Source: Pithys albifrons albifrons
Lineage: Eukaryota; Chordata; Aves; Passeriformes; Thamnophilidae
Length of the DNA stretch: 64,000 bases
Direction of reading: 5' to 3'
Assembly: GCF_047495875.1 (NCBI RefSeq)
Contig: NC_092474.1
Span: 11,687,655 to 11,751,654, forward strand
In this document: piece after piece, positions 22,761 to 35,200 of the stretch
Numbering within the stretch: position 1 is the stretch's first letter
Layout: every line of letters begins with the position of its first letter
Program-made: the position numbers and the translations under genes
Notes under the pieces: model-generated
The model's input: only the letters and a program-made list of their open reading frames with translations
What the model was told of the DNA's origin: nothing
Database searches by the model: none

Positions 22761-23944
22761 AGGCTCCAAGGTGCTCAGATACATGTTGGGGTGTATGCTC
22801 TTCATCCTGGACCACCTAAAATCCCCCTTTTCCCCCATCCCACTTTTTTTCCCATCCCCTCTTTTTCCCCAGCTTTTCCTGCTCTCCCTTATTCCCACTC
22901 TTTAGTGCTGTGTTTGCTTTTAGCCTTTTGTTATGGCACCTCCTGGGTTTTTTTGTGCCCTTCCAGCACTTCTTCCCCTTCTTTCCTCCCACCCCTACCC
23001 AGTGAGTCTGTGCCCTGCGTGTCACCCTGTGATACTGGGCAGAGAGGCAAACCTTTTTCCTGCCCCAAACCCCTTTTCACATTCCTCCTCCTCCCTTTTG
23101 GAGCAGAGGTGGCTTAGTCCCAGGACCAGCTCACCTCCCAGATGTTAGACAACATCCCCCCACAAAGCCCTTTCCCCTGACCTGGTTGCCAGGCCCCCAG
23201 AAACACCCTCCTTGCCTTTGGCCCCTTCTCCCCACACCATACCTCCCACCAGCCAGGTCACCTCCCCAGGTGCTTCTTGGAGACCAAACTCCCATAAATC
23301 CAAACTCCTCTGCTCCATCGTGAGCAATATCTTATGTAAAAAGGTGTTTCCAGGGAGCACCAAAGGCTGCAGAATCCTATTACCAGGAACACTATTAATT
23401 ATAAGGAGTCAGCCCAGCCTACTCCAGCTATTTTTTATGCCAAGTCCAAAACCTGAATACTTTCCACCTTCTGCAGACCTTCCCTTTCTAAAAAATAAAA
23501 AAAAAAAACCCACACCAAAACCCAAAAAGGCAAAAAGGTCAGGAAAAAAGATAAGAGCATTGATGTTTGACCAGTAGCTTTTGAAAAGAAAAGGATTCCC
23601 AGGTCTGATGCTGCTCTGGGGTTCAGGCCAGCCCGGGGCTTGTGGTGCTGTTTTCCTCAGCAAAGTCCCATAGAAGGGTCATTGCTGGTGGTGACATGCA
23701 GATGAGTGTGGGGTTTGGGGTGACTCCCCTGAGCACACAACAGAGAGCTTTTCTCTCTCCTTGCATTGATGAGGGGGCACTTGGGCTTTGGGTGCCAGCT
23801 GGGGGGATTGGGCTTTGAATGCCCCTGGCTGGGATGCACAGGTGCAGGTTACTTGGAGGACAACCTGGTGGGAATGTCATGGCCCCAGCTGGTGGGGGGG
23901 GTCACCCGTGGTCACTGTAGCTGGAGGCAGACATAAATCCCCAG
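22761..23944. other. Copy-1-specific intergenic segment
   Basis: About 1.2 kb is missing from the second copy. It includes pyrimidine-rich sequence (22,810-23,110) and an AT-rich stretch with attaattataagg near 23,390-23,405. No gene is recognised. The short plus-strand frame at 23,212-23,577 ends in a lysine-rich low-complexity run and is treated as chance. Confidence 0.5.
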
Positions 23945-24548
23945 TGCTGGTGCCTTCCTGGGACTGCTGGGGGTACGGAGATCCTGACTCCAGCTCCAGT
24001 GTGGGCTCGCTCTGCAGTGAGGATCTCTGTACCCCAACCCTGGCTACAGTGGGGACCCCAACTCCGGGTTTGGTTCCTACACCCAGCTCTGAGCTGTGCA
24101 ACACAACCAGCAAAGCTCCTCTGTACCAGGGTGGAGGTGGAAGCTTGAAGCATCATCCTAAATCCCTCCTGCAGCCTGTCTTGTGCTGAGCCCCAAAGAT
24201 GGGGTGCCCCAGCAGACTGAAAACAGCCCTCAGCTCTATGCCTTGAAAATAATAATAGTTAGTAGTAGTAGCAGTAGTAGTATTTAAGATGAAAATACAA
24301 TAATAATAATAATGTTAAATTATAATGTGATTTTCAGAATGAAAATATTTTAATAATAATGATAGTTTAAATGAAAAAATAGTAATTTTATAATTACAAT
24401 ATTATTTTAAGAATGAAAATATTTTAGTAATAAAAATAACAGTAGGAGTAGTAGGTGGTGTTCACCCAGTGAAGGACCTTGTGTTCCATTTTGTACTCTC
24501 ACGATGGTGCTGGGAAGGAGCTATTTACCAACACATTGCCTTGTCCTT
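23945..24548 (+). repeat. Duplicated block D, copy 1
   Basis: This block aligns with 26,590-27,055 through ctggtgccttcctggga, ggtttggttcct, cacccagctctgagctg, gaagcatcatcc, aaatccctcctgca and the closing gttcacccag motif. It ends at the junction with the second copy near 24,549. Confidence 0.75.
24244..24455. repeat. AAT / TAG triplet microsatellite region
   Basis: Degenerate AAT and TAG triplet runs alternate with AT-rich units containing gaatgaaaatatttt. A shorter version is at about 26,895-26,945 in the second copy. Confidence 0.8.
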
Positions 24549-24559
24549 ACAGACACCCC

Positions 24560-24835
24560 CGTCACCAAACGCCGACCACGCTCAAGCCCCGCCCACAACA
24601 TGGGATAGGGGCAGGGCCACGCCCACGCCCCGCCCCAACACCACCCGCCCCATTCATGACGGCTTGTTTGGGGGCGTGGTCATATTCAGACCCCGCCCAC
24701 AGCTCTCATTCATATATTTGGGCCGTCTTGGGGCGTGGTCACACCCAGGCCCCGCCCCCGAACCCGCTCAGTTCACACCCGGGCGGCGCTGCGGGAGCCG
24801 CGGCGTGTTCCCGGCCCCGCACGGTGTGTGTTCTG
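24560..24835 (+). promoter_or_regulatory. Relic PLBD2-type promoter / orphan CpG island
   Basis: GC-box modules of the PLBD2 promoter type recur here: ggggcgtggtc near 24,672 and 24,730, each followed by a ccccgccc box, with attcat motifs nearby, and then a dense CpG run at 24,780-24,830. The block joins directly to the PLBD2 3' UTR copy at about 24,832. Confidence 0.65.
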
Positions 24836-25078
24836 TGGGGGGATGTCTTTGCGGGGGATCCCTATAATACACTGCCCCCCTCCCCCTGCCCCAGATTTTT
24901 CTGCCCCTGCGCAGGGGACTGAGCCCCACCGTGCCCCTCCTCTTCTGACGCCAGGACTTGTCCCTGGGTGCTGACACCTGCTTTGGCTCTTCTCACCAGG
25001 AGAGGAGGTCCTGAGCTCCTGGGACTCAGCTCGCCCATAGGGCAGAGGGGAGGGGAGTGAGCTGGATTGGCTGTGACA

Positions 25079-25084
25079 AATAAA
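25079..25084 (+). terminator. Relic PLBD2 poly(A) signal
   Basis: AATAAA and the adjoining GU-rich element are unchanged relative to 17215-17220. With the relic promoter about 250 bases upstream, a short unspliced transcript is possible. Confidence 0.6.
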
Positions 25085-27057
25085 GTGCTCTGTGGTGGTG
25101 GCTGTGCTTTGCTCTCTGCTGGGATTCTCTGGTGGCTGGATTGAAGTTTGGGCTCACACGGTGGTCTTGCCGCCCACCCCCCCCTCCCCCAGTAACAGGG
25201 TGATTCTGCGTCCCTGCTGTTGGAAGGGTGTGTGGCCAGCCAGGCCTGGGCTCTTTTGGGGTGCAGGCTGTGGAGGATTCTCTGCTGCTGTGTCAGGCTG
25301 GGTGCCTGGTGTGGGACAGAGCTGCTGAAATGGAGAAGCCTCAGTGCTCATCCCCCAGGAGTGAGAGAGCATCCTCCTCCCTTTTGTCTTGCTCTCCTCT
25401 GGCACCTGTGTGCCCCCATCCCCAAAACCCGTGGTGCAAAATCCTCTTAGGCAGCTCCCTTGATGTGCCTCGTTAGGAGTAAGGAGGTCATTACTGGGGG
25501 ATTAATGAGCTGCGGCTTGGCAGTCCTTTCAAGGTGCCAGGTTCCCTCCGGGGCTGGGGGTCCCTGGGGCTCCCCCGTGGTGTGCAGAGGGTTGGAATGC
25601 AGCAGTTCTGGGGTGTTGGGGTGCAGACACACCCCAAAAGCTGGGATGGGTGCACTGGATGATGTGGAGTGTCCATACCTCACTGGCTGGGTCCTTGGGG
25701 CAGCCACTCTCAAAGGGGTGATCATGAGGCACGTTTATAGGCATGTCACCCCTACCCACACCCTTCCTGACCCTCCCCAGGGAGGAGAGCATAGCCAGCT
25801 GAGGGGTCTCATCTCAGGGAGCTCACTCAGTTGCAGGGGCTGAGCCCCCCTGGCGTGTACTGCTCAAGAGGGATTCTGTGGCTGCCATGGGGTGGGGGGC
25901 TTGTCAGGGCGGGCACAGAGGTGTGATGGCTCATTTGGAGGCAATGAGAGTGCTGTCTTGTCTGGGGATTTGGGGTTTGCAGGCTGCCCTGGCTACACTG
26001 GGTGTCTGGGACAAATGAGCAAAATCCTAAAATCTGTTGGGACCTTAGAACAGCAAATGTAAACCCTTAAGGACCCTCAAAATAATCCTCTTTGCCCATC
26101 TCCTGGGTGCCCACATCCCATCTCCTGGCCATTCAAAGCCTGCTGGGATATGGCTGGTGGGGCCATGTGTGTCTGTCTCTGGCTGGGTTAGGAAACAGGG
26201 TGTGCAGAGGCACCAGGGGACACCAGGGGCATGGGGACCAGGAGGATGATGGAGCATGTGTGAGGTCTGTCGTGGGGTCTCATGTCCCACTCTTCCCCTG
26301 AGACATACCAGGTACCCTCCTGTACTCCCTCCAACCCTCCATCCTCCTCCTATCTCTCCCTTGCTCCTCCCCACACTGTTTAGGCTGCAGCTCCCCACCT
26401 CAATTAGCAAGCACTCCCTCTCTGACTAATTGCTTTGCTACTGTCTTTATGCATTATTATTCTAGTGATTATTAATTATTACAATCCTCTCCCTTTCGTG
26501 CTGTGCTCGCTGCGGTCAGACAAGAGTGACGTGCACGGACCTGCTTGTTACAATGATTTATGGGCAGAGATCCCCAGCCAGGTTTAACAATGCTGGTGCC
26601 TTCCTGGGAGTGCTGGGATTATGGGGACCCCAGCCCCAGGTTTGGTTCCTGCACCCAGCTCTGAGCTGCAGGGCCCAACCAGTAATGCTCCTCTGTACTG
26701 GGAATCATTCCAGCTCTTGGTGGCTACTCCTGGTGAGCCCCATCCTCCTGCAGCAAGTCCCTGGCCCTCTGCACTGCCTGGGAGGTGGAAGTTTGAAGCA
26801 TCATCCAAAATCCCTCCTGCAACCTGTCCAACCCTGAGTCCTAGAAATGGGGCAGCCCAGCAGACTGAAAACAGCCCTCAGGTTATTCTTTGAATTTTTG
26901 ATAATAATAATAATAATCATAATAGTAGTAGTTAGTAGTAGTTGTAGGGATCAGTGTTCACCCAGCGAATGACCTTGTCTTCAATTTTATATTCCTCAAA
27001 ATGATACTGGGATGGGTTTACTTACCTACACCTTGCCCTGCCCTTATTAAAAGCTCC

Positions 27058-28160
27058 TGTTACCTTCTAGCACAGACAGCCTGGCAGGGCTGGAGCAGAG
27101 GGGAGCAGCCAGCACTGCTGCTGCCTCAGTTTTCTCACCTGTGAAAAGGGAAGGAGGTGCTTTTCTTCGTGGGTGATGGGAGACCAGTGTCTTTGTGATG
27201 GCCCCAGCTCCTGGCTGAGGGGTCCCTCGAGACTCGGCCTGACTTGTTGGCCACTCTGTTATTAATGCCAGTAATGGTATAGAAAGGATAAATTCCACCA
27301 CTTGGCTGAACAGAGAAAATATGCAGAGAAGTGGCTGGCTTTCCATAAATCATCAGTGCTCTGTGCTACAACCGAGCCAGGACTTAAAATTCAGGTCAGG
27401 AGAGAGGGACTCTCGTAAGCCAGCAAGGGAAGGTAATTTATTCTGTTTATGTCGTTTTACTGCAAGACAAGGGGGGGCGAAAACCTCTGCCATGATTTTG
27501 CATTTTAAATATTAGTTCAGAGCTGGAGCCTGCCATGGACTTTTTATTTTTGTATCTCAGAAAGCAAGGGACAGGAGTCATGAGAGAGGAGAGGGAGTGA
27601 ACTGGGATGCTGGGGGAGGAGACCCACCCCTGCTGCCCTCAGTACCTCCTAGGACAGATGGGGCAAAAGCTGCCGATGGCATTGATGGACCCCCACTTTG
27701 GGATGTCCCCTCTCGGTGTCCCACTCCAGCAGTGCTACTGACCCCATGACTCCTCCATGAGAATGCTCTGCCAGCAGGGCTGTGGCTGTCCCTGGGCTGC
27801 CTGGATGGGTCTTGGGGGATTCAAACATGTGCCCACCAGGAGAGAGAAACTGTGCATTGGGCTGTCTGTTAAAGAAGGTGTTGAGCTGGGTAATGTACCC
27901 CCTTCCAGTGCCAGAGAGCCAGGGGGAGTGAGGGTATGGGGGGGACTGGAGTACCAGGTGGGTAATGCAGCAGCATCACCTTGTACAGGGGCCACAGCAC
28001 CTGTTAAACCCAGGGGAGTGTTGGGGGGGCTGTTCCTCCAGACCCCATGGAGGGCTGGGGGACAATGGGGGAAAAGGACAGCCCGACCAGCACTGCTCAT
28101 GGTCTGGTCTTACAAATAAAAAAAAAGAGTAAAATAAAATGAAAGGGACAGGTGACCGAA
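27058..28160. other. Intergenic, between the duplicate and the LHX5 3' end
   Basis: No gene is recognised. The part at 27,230-27,540 is AT-richer, with ttattaatgcc, ccataaatcatc and ggtaatttattctg, and may be a conserved element. An A-rich run lies at 28,108-28,140. Confidence 0.45.
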
Positions 28161-28181
28161 CAGTAGGTAACTAAAAGGTTT

Positions 28182-28187
28182 TTTATT
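28182..28187 (-). terminator. LHX5: LHX5 distal poly(A) signal candidate
   Basis: TTTATT on the plus strand reads AATAAA on minus. It is the most distal candidate after the LHX5 stop, about 1.1 kb away. Confidence 0.5.
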
Positions 28188-28433
28188 CACATTGAACAAC
28201 AAGAGCCATTCACACTAACAGCCTCTGCAAGAGGCAGCGGGGACAGGAAACCCACAACGCTTTCAGAAAACAACTTTTTTTCCTTTCCTTTTCCATTCTC
28301 CTTCCTTTTTCCACCCCCCTCTATCCTCTTACCCCCCTCCCTGGTGCCACCCCCTCCCTGCCTTCAAAATAGAAAAATTTGGAGCCTCCGATGACTAAAG
28401 TACAATAAATAATCAGTAAACACAAAAACATAC

Positions 28434-28439
28434 TTTATT
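28434..28439 (-). terminator. LHX5: LHX5 proximal poly(A) signal candidate
   Basis: AATAAA on the minus strand lies within AT-rich sequence about 850 bases past the LHX5 stop. Several T-rich runs nearby make alternative sites likely. Confidence 0.45.
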
Positions 28440-29283
28440 TGTTTCTCCTTTATACAAAATAAAGAAACTAGAAGCAAAAACTATAATACATCCTTAAATT
28501 GTCGGAGCCTCTGGGAGTCATTGGGGTGGGACTCAGCACTGAGGCTCAGGTGTAATTTCTGCTGCTGTGGTTGGGTTGGTTTCGTTCTGGGGTTTATTGG
28601 TTTTGTTGTTGTTGTGTTTTTCCTGTTTCTGCCTCTTTCTGGTGTCTTTTCCACCACGTGGGAACCCAGTCTCAGCCAGTCACTGGGGCAGCCCTGGCCC
28701 TGCTCCCACCCAAACCCCCTCTTCTCCCTATCACCCAAAACCGGGTCCAAACCCACCTTTTCCTTGGGGATAAAATGGGAACAATAAAAATAAGGTCAGG
28801 GAGAGAGGCAGGGGGGAGGTTATTCCAGCTGTTCCCCATTCCCCCCCTCCCCTGATGTGGCAGGGGATAATTAAAAAGGATGCTAATTAGCAGGGGGGAG
28901 CCCTGCCCCAGCCCCTCCTCCCCTGGTGCCACCTGGGCGGTGGGACCTGTGTCCAGGCGAGTTCAGCTTTGGTCCAAGAGATGGTCCCGACACCGACGGG
29001 GGTCTTCAGGGCTGGGCACCATTCATTGCCCCCCCCAAAGCGCTGGGGGGATGGTGCCGGGAGGGGGGAGGTAGCGGGATAGCCCCAAGGTCCCGGGGGG
29101 TGCAGTGATGCGGAGGGTGGGGGAGATGCAGGGATGTGTTTTGGCACCGGAGGGGGGCTCTTTATCCGACGACGGTGGTGATGTGAAGCGCCCTGGTCTG
29201 GGGCGAGGGGGGGGACACGCGTGGGCTGGGGGGCCGAGGGGGTGTTTTCCCCCTGCACACACACACGCGTGCCCACGCCAGGC

Positions 29284-32200
29284 CTACCACACCGCCGCCT
29301 CGCTGAGCTCCGGGTTGGGGTGCGAGAGAGCCCCGCTGTAGCCGCTATTGCTGGACATGGAGAAGGGAGGGCTGGGCCCCCCGCTGAAGACCTCCCCCGG
29401 CATGGGGTGCAGCGAGCCGGTCATCCCCGGCTCGGGGCTGGGGGTGTCGGGGTGTGAGATCATATCCGTGTACCTTTGGTTTTCTGAGGAGTGGTGTCCG
29501 CTTAGGGGGGGCTCCAAGGGTCCCAGGGGTGTGGAGCCAGGTCCTGAGTTCTGAAGGTAGCTGGAGTCGGCCGGGGACTGGGCTTGGGAGGGCGGCCCGT
29601 GGGGAAAAAAGTCATAATTGCCTCCCGGTCCGTAGTAGTCACCTTGGTAATCTGTGGGAATGAGGGGAAAAAAGGATGGATCTGGTCCCCTGGGGCCAAA
29701 AGCTTTGCAAAATGCAGCCGGTCCCCAGCCCAGCCGTGTCCAAAACACTCTGCTGGCTCCCAGGATGCGGGGCCCAAAGAGCCAGGCGGGAATTTGAGCC
29801 TAATCTGAGAGAAATAAACCTGTCCTAGGGGCTGCAGTGCCCATCACTCTCTCTCTACCCAGTCTGGAGGGAGGGCAAGAAATCCGGGGCTGGGACAGCT
29901 GAGGGAGTGAAAAAGGGCTCAATTTATTGCTCAATTAATGGAGAAAAATAATATCTATGTACATATATATATAAAGGGAACGAGAAAACGTATAGATAAA
30001 GAAAATGGAGAGAAATAAATATATAATGGGGAAAATACGTAATGAGAAAAATATATAATGGGAAAAATATATACACAATGGGGAAAATATATATAATAGG
30101 GAAAATATATACAGAAACCGGGGAAACATATACACGTATAATGGCGAAATTATATGTAAGTTAAAGCAGCCTGGAAGGGATCTAGAAAGTAACTTCAGGT
30201 CAGGAAGGGGTGCCTGGGCAGCCCCTGATCAGATGGGAGGCTTTGCAAATGCAGCTTTTGTGGGGGGCTCTGCGGGGAGTGGGGGAAGAGGGAGGCGCGG
30301 GGCCGCCCCGCTGCGACCATCCCGTCCCGTCGGGGCGGCGCGGGGGCGGCAGTGACCTTCCATATGCTGCGGGCCCGGGAGGTAATTGGAACAAATGCGG
30401 CCTGAAAGGGGGACAAAAGCCCCGCAGCTGGGGCTTTGTTCGCGGGTGAGGGGCCCCGCAATGCCGGCGGGGCGTGGGGGTGCGTGGACGTGGCTGCGTG
30501 TGCAAGGATGTGGGCACGCGTGTGTGAATGACGGTAAGTAACCGTGGAAAGGCCGTAGAGAAGCGCGATCTGAAGGGACAAAGGGGAAGGGAGACACAAG
30601 GCAGGGTCCCCGCGGTCGGTTCCTCACCTCCGTAGTATGTGTAGGGGGTCGAGCCGAGCATTTCGGACTCGTCGAGGCGGCCGCCGAGGGGCCGCATCCT
30701 GCGGGGGCTGCGGAAGAAGGCGTGTCGGCGGGCGCCCAGCGCGCTCAGCTGCTTCATCCGCCGCTCCTTCGACCGACGGTTCTGGAACCAGACCTGTGGC
30801 CGGGCTGGTGTCAGTGTCCACCAGGGTGGGGAAGCAAGAATCCCTTTGGGGCAGGGACATCCCACCCCCCGCAGGCTGGTCAGGGAAAATGGAAATCTGG
30901 CACCCAACCTGGGTTTTCCAACGTCTGGGTATTTTTAATTACACTGACGCTCCATCCCCCTTCCTGCTGCTTATACCCAAAAAAGTGCATGGGGACTCCG
31001 TACTCCCCAAATAACAAGGTTTATTAGATTCCTGCCCCACTCGCCCTCAGCTGCATTCCTACATGCACATCCTCAACCTATCTGTCCCCGCACAGGAGAG
31101 GGCAGCCAGGAAACACAGGAGGGAGAAATTTCCCCTATGGAGAGGGGGAAGAAGGGAGGAAAAAGGGGAAGGAGAAAGAGGATAGGCGTGTGGATGGTGG
31201 CAGAAGCAGGCGGAAGGTGGAAAGCGGGAAGATGAGCACCTGCGGCAGCAGGCAGGGAGTCAGAACAGCCGGCGGTGAGGATGGAAATGAAAGGGAAAAA
31301 GGAGATGCGGTCGGCTGTCCACGGACATCGCCTAATCCGAACCGCACTCCTCAGCAGCCTGGTGGGGTGTCTGGATTATTGTCACAGTCCCCCAGGGATG
31401 GGGCAGCTCGGGGGAACGAGCACATCACACTCCTACGGGACTTCTCCTCCTCTCTGCCAGGAGCTGGGAATCTCAGCTCTTCTACCGGCAAAGCCGGAGA
31501 GTCCTCCCCTATTAATGCCTCTATTAAAGCCCATTAATCCCTACATTTCCGCAGGGATTTTCTTCACAGGGGCAGTGCGGTAAGAAAGTGCCGACTGCCT
31601 GCAGAGAGCAATAGATGCTCCTTGCTTCCACAAGGCTGGAGCATCCATCTCCTGGCACGCTGGAGATCCTGCTCGGCCCCACGGGAAGCCAGGCAGGCTC
31701 ACGTTTTGGGAATGGTTTCCATCCCTTCCCATGGAGTGGGTGTGTTAAAGTACAGGGTGGGGGATCCCCGCTCACCCACGGGAGCATCGGGTGGGAGCAG
31801 GGCTGGGCCTGGGGTGATGCTGGCAAGGCACAGATGGGGTTCGCCTGTCCTCATTCCTTGAGGGAACAATCTCGGTGTCTCAACCCCTTCCCCAGCCTTG
31901 GGGGACACACTCACAGACTTGAACTATCTGGACTCCTACCAGGACTCCTTCTCCTTCCTCCCGGCGAACTGTGGCTCTCCTACCTGGATGACTCTCATGT
32001 TGAGGCCGGTCTCCTGGGCCAGCTGCTCTCGGATGTGGCGGGTGGGTTTAGGGGTGGCGGCGAAGGCAGCTTTGAGCGTCTCCAGCTGCTTGGCTTTAAT
32101 GGTGGTGCGGGGCCCCCTCCGCTTGGTGCCCGAATTCTGCTCCTCGTTCTCGTTGTTGGTGGTCTCCTTGTCCGAGGAGGTCGAGTTGTCCGTCTCCTTG

Positions 32201-35200
32201 GTGTCGTCCTGCATGGGGTCCTGGAGATCCGGGGACAAACTCCTGTCTGTACATGAGGACACTGTAAAGGAGACCCAGAGAGGAAAGGAGGGGGGCGGAT
32301 GACTTAGGGGAGAGATTGAGCCCCCTCTCCTTGCCCTCCCTGGCCCATTCAGCTCAGCTGCTTTCCAGGAGAGGGGTTGCGGGGTGCTAGAGAGCAGTGA
32401 GGGGTGCTGGAGAGCTTTAAGGGGTGCAGACGGCCTCTGCTCCCCGATACCCCTAAAGCATTATCTCCTCAACATCACACAGAGCTCCAGGCAAGCGCTG
32501 CCCAATCCAGCCCTGTGCACGGTGTCATGCCAGCCGGGGGGAGCTGGGGAGGGGGCGATCTCCCAGGCCCACCGCAGCTCCCCATGCTCCCCCTCTCCCT
32601 CCCCTGCATCTTTCACACTGGGAAGCGGGATGCACAGCTGGGAAAAATGTAGCTGGTCCCTGTCGGGGTTTGGGGGGTTCCCAGTCACTGCCTTGAGCCT
32701 GGCTCAACCCTCGCCCCCAGCCACCGATCCCCCCCCGGGGTCCCTGCAGCCAGCACCCCCCAAAGGCCAAGCTCTACTCGCCTCGCTCACAGCAGCGGCC
32801 CCACTGACTGGCGTGGCAGGATCCGGCCCCGGGTGCTGGACGGAGAGAGAGCCCACGGAGGGGGGTGAGCAGGGGCGCCCGGCATGGCTGGGACAGCAGG
32901 AGGGGGCCTGGCCCTGCTCTCCTGACGCAGAGACAGCTTCCAAGGAAGTCAAATGGGAGCTTTGCCTCTGGGTGAAAGGAGGCGAAGGATCAGGCCCACG
33001 GCTCGGCGGGACCGGGCACACTCACAGCGGGGCCTCCGGGGCGTGAGGTCTCCCAAGCCAGCCCGAGGGATATTCCCCACCGCCCCTCATCCCCGCTGCC
33101 TTAGGGGCCGTGTGCGGGGCAGGAGCCAAAAGGCACCGGGGGGGAGCTCATACCACGCGTGTCCGCATCCCGCATGGCGGTGTCACAGAACCTTCCGCCC
33201 GTTTTGAAAGGTTTCACCCCAAATCCCTCCCTCCCCTCGGGGATCAACTGGCTGTGGGGTGCAGCCCCTCATTCCACAAATCCAAACCTCCTTCCCGGCC
33301 GGGAGGTGCCTCCACCGGGAGGTACCGGCAGCTCGAGGATTCTGCCCGACGCGCTCGGCGCTGCCCGCTCCTGCCGGCCCCGGTGGCAGCGATTACCGGG
33401 GGAGACAGGCTGGCCTCGGGCTGCAGCCCCTCACCCCACAAATCCAAACCTCCTTCCCTGCCAGGAGGTGCCTCCACTGGGAGGTACGGGCGGCGCTGCC
33501 GGTCCCGGCAGCAGAGGGGCGGTGCGGTGCGGCGGGCTGAGCCGCTCGTACCTGAGTTGAGGCTGCCTTCCTTCAAACTGGGAGAGTTCAAATAATCCTC
33601 TTTGCAAACAAATTTGTTTTCGTCGATGATATAGAGTTCCTCGCCCGTGGAGAGCTGCTTGTTGCAAACCATGCAGGTGAAACAGTTCAGGTGAAAGACT
33701 TTATTCCGGGCTTTCCGGACGAGGTCACTGGGGGAGATCCCTTGGGAGCAGCCGGCGCATTTGGTACCAAACCTCCTGGGAAGGGGGAAAAAAGCGAGAG
33801 CTGGAGCTCCGGCGACCATGGGCTGAGGCGGTGGGCTGTGTGAGAGCTATACCGAATACCCCTCCTCAAATCCCACTGCGGGAGCCCGATCCTCCAGAAC
33901 TCTCCCTGGAAGATTTGGGGGAGCAGTCGATTCTCACCTTTGGGGCGAGGATGAGGAAAGCCTTCATCCACGCACAGCCCCGGCGCTGGACTGCGGGGAG
34001 AGCGCGGGTTTGGAGTGTCCCCATGCGCGGGGGACACACATGAGGATCCTCTCCGGGTTTGGCCCCAGAAGGGGCGGAGGGGAGGGGAGGGTGGCGAGGG
34101 GGCCCTTCCGCGCTCCGTGGAGGGGGAGTTTCGTTTCAGTCGGTGTCACCCGCGAGGGGAACGGGGGGCTCCGGCCTGAAAGCCCCGGGGAGAAAATCAC
34201 AGCCAAGGAGATGGATAAAGGGAGAGGCGGGTGCGGGGGGCAGCGCGCACCCAGAACAACGGGCGGCGGAGCGAGAGGGCTGCGCTCCTCAAGGCAGCCC
34301 TGGGTCCCCAGAGCCGCGTTCAGTCCCCAGCCCGTCCCCGCTTTCCCAAGGGGGAATTATTCTTCCAAGTCGGGAATAGCGCTTTGAAAATCTCCGATTT
34401 TCCTTTCCGAAGCGGTTTCGGTTTGGTGTTTTTTGTGTATTTGTTGTTGGGAGGTTTTTTTGATTTTGTGGGTTGGCTTTTTTTCCATCAGGAACTGTCT
34501 TAAAAAAAAAAAAAGCCAAAACATTTCCAGGGAATCCGAATCAGATGGGAACGATCTTTCAAGGTAAAAAAAAAAAAGAAAAAGAAACTAAACTCAAACA
34601 GATAAAAAAGCCACAAAACCTCAAAACCAAAACAAAACTCAAACCCCCACAAAAACACAAACAAAACCCGTCAAAACGACAACAGGAAAAAAAAAAGAAC
34701 ACAAAGGAAAACAAAAAAAAATCCAACAAAAACCCCCAAAAGCAAATAAACAAAAAGAAAAGAACAACAACAAAAAAAGCCCCAAACCCCAAATCAAACA
34801 AAAACCCCCACAGAAACAAAAAATCTGCCTCCAGAACCGGGAGCGGGGATTGTCGCTGCCGGGTCCTCGAGGTCCCCGGGGGGCTGCCAGGCCCCGGGGC
34901 GCCAAGCAGGGTCCCCCCTTTTTCCTCTCCGGCCGCGGCACAACTTCTGCCTCCCTCGCTGCTCCCCGTGACGTTGATGTAGTGAGAGCATTAGGAGTCA
35001 TAAGTCATTGCCCCCTCTTCCCATCCCGGCCTCTAATTTCCTCAGCGGCACCTTATCGCGGTCATTAGGGGCGTTTAAGGTGCGGGCCCCCTCGGGGGGA
35101 CGGTGGGGGAGGTTTTGTTCACTGTTTTCACCGGGGCCTGCCGTCCCGGGAGGGGGGCGAGGAGCGCCAGACCGGGCCTCGTAAGCGGGGGACACACGGG

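Larger units (their letters stand above)
24549..27057 (+). pseudogene. Decayed tandem copy of the PLBD2-SDSL interval
   Basis: Co-linear blocks are kept in the same order and orientation as the intact locus: 24,560-24,800 resembles the PLBD2 promoter array at 12,868-13,080; 24,832-25,686 matches 16,935-17,812; 25,705-26,160 matches 19,345-19,850; 26,275-26,592 matches 22,440-22,760; 26,590-27,055 matches 23,945-24,548. The pieces missing between blocks are essentially the whole PLBD2 gene body, a 1.5-kb spacer, the entire SDSL gene and a 1.2-kb intergenic segment. About 11.7 kb has shrunk to 2.5 kb. No coding exon of either gene survives. The remnant lies between intact SDSL and LHX5. The divergence between copies and the internal deletions argue against a haplotype assembly error. 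Confidence 0.85.
28165..29283 (-). other. LHX5: LHX5 3' UTR (probable)
   Basis: Noncoding sequence between the LHX5 stop codon (29284-29286) and the minus-strand poly(A) signals at 28434 and 28182. It includes C-rich runs and an ACAC run near 29,260. Confidence 0.55.

Noticed and set aside
24549..27057. Second copy as a haplotype or assembly duplication
   Set aside because: Much of it diverges by about 10-20% and it carries large internal deletions absent from the first copy, unlike retained allelic duplicates. It is still worth confirming with long reads.
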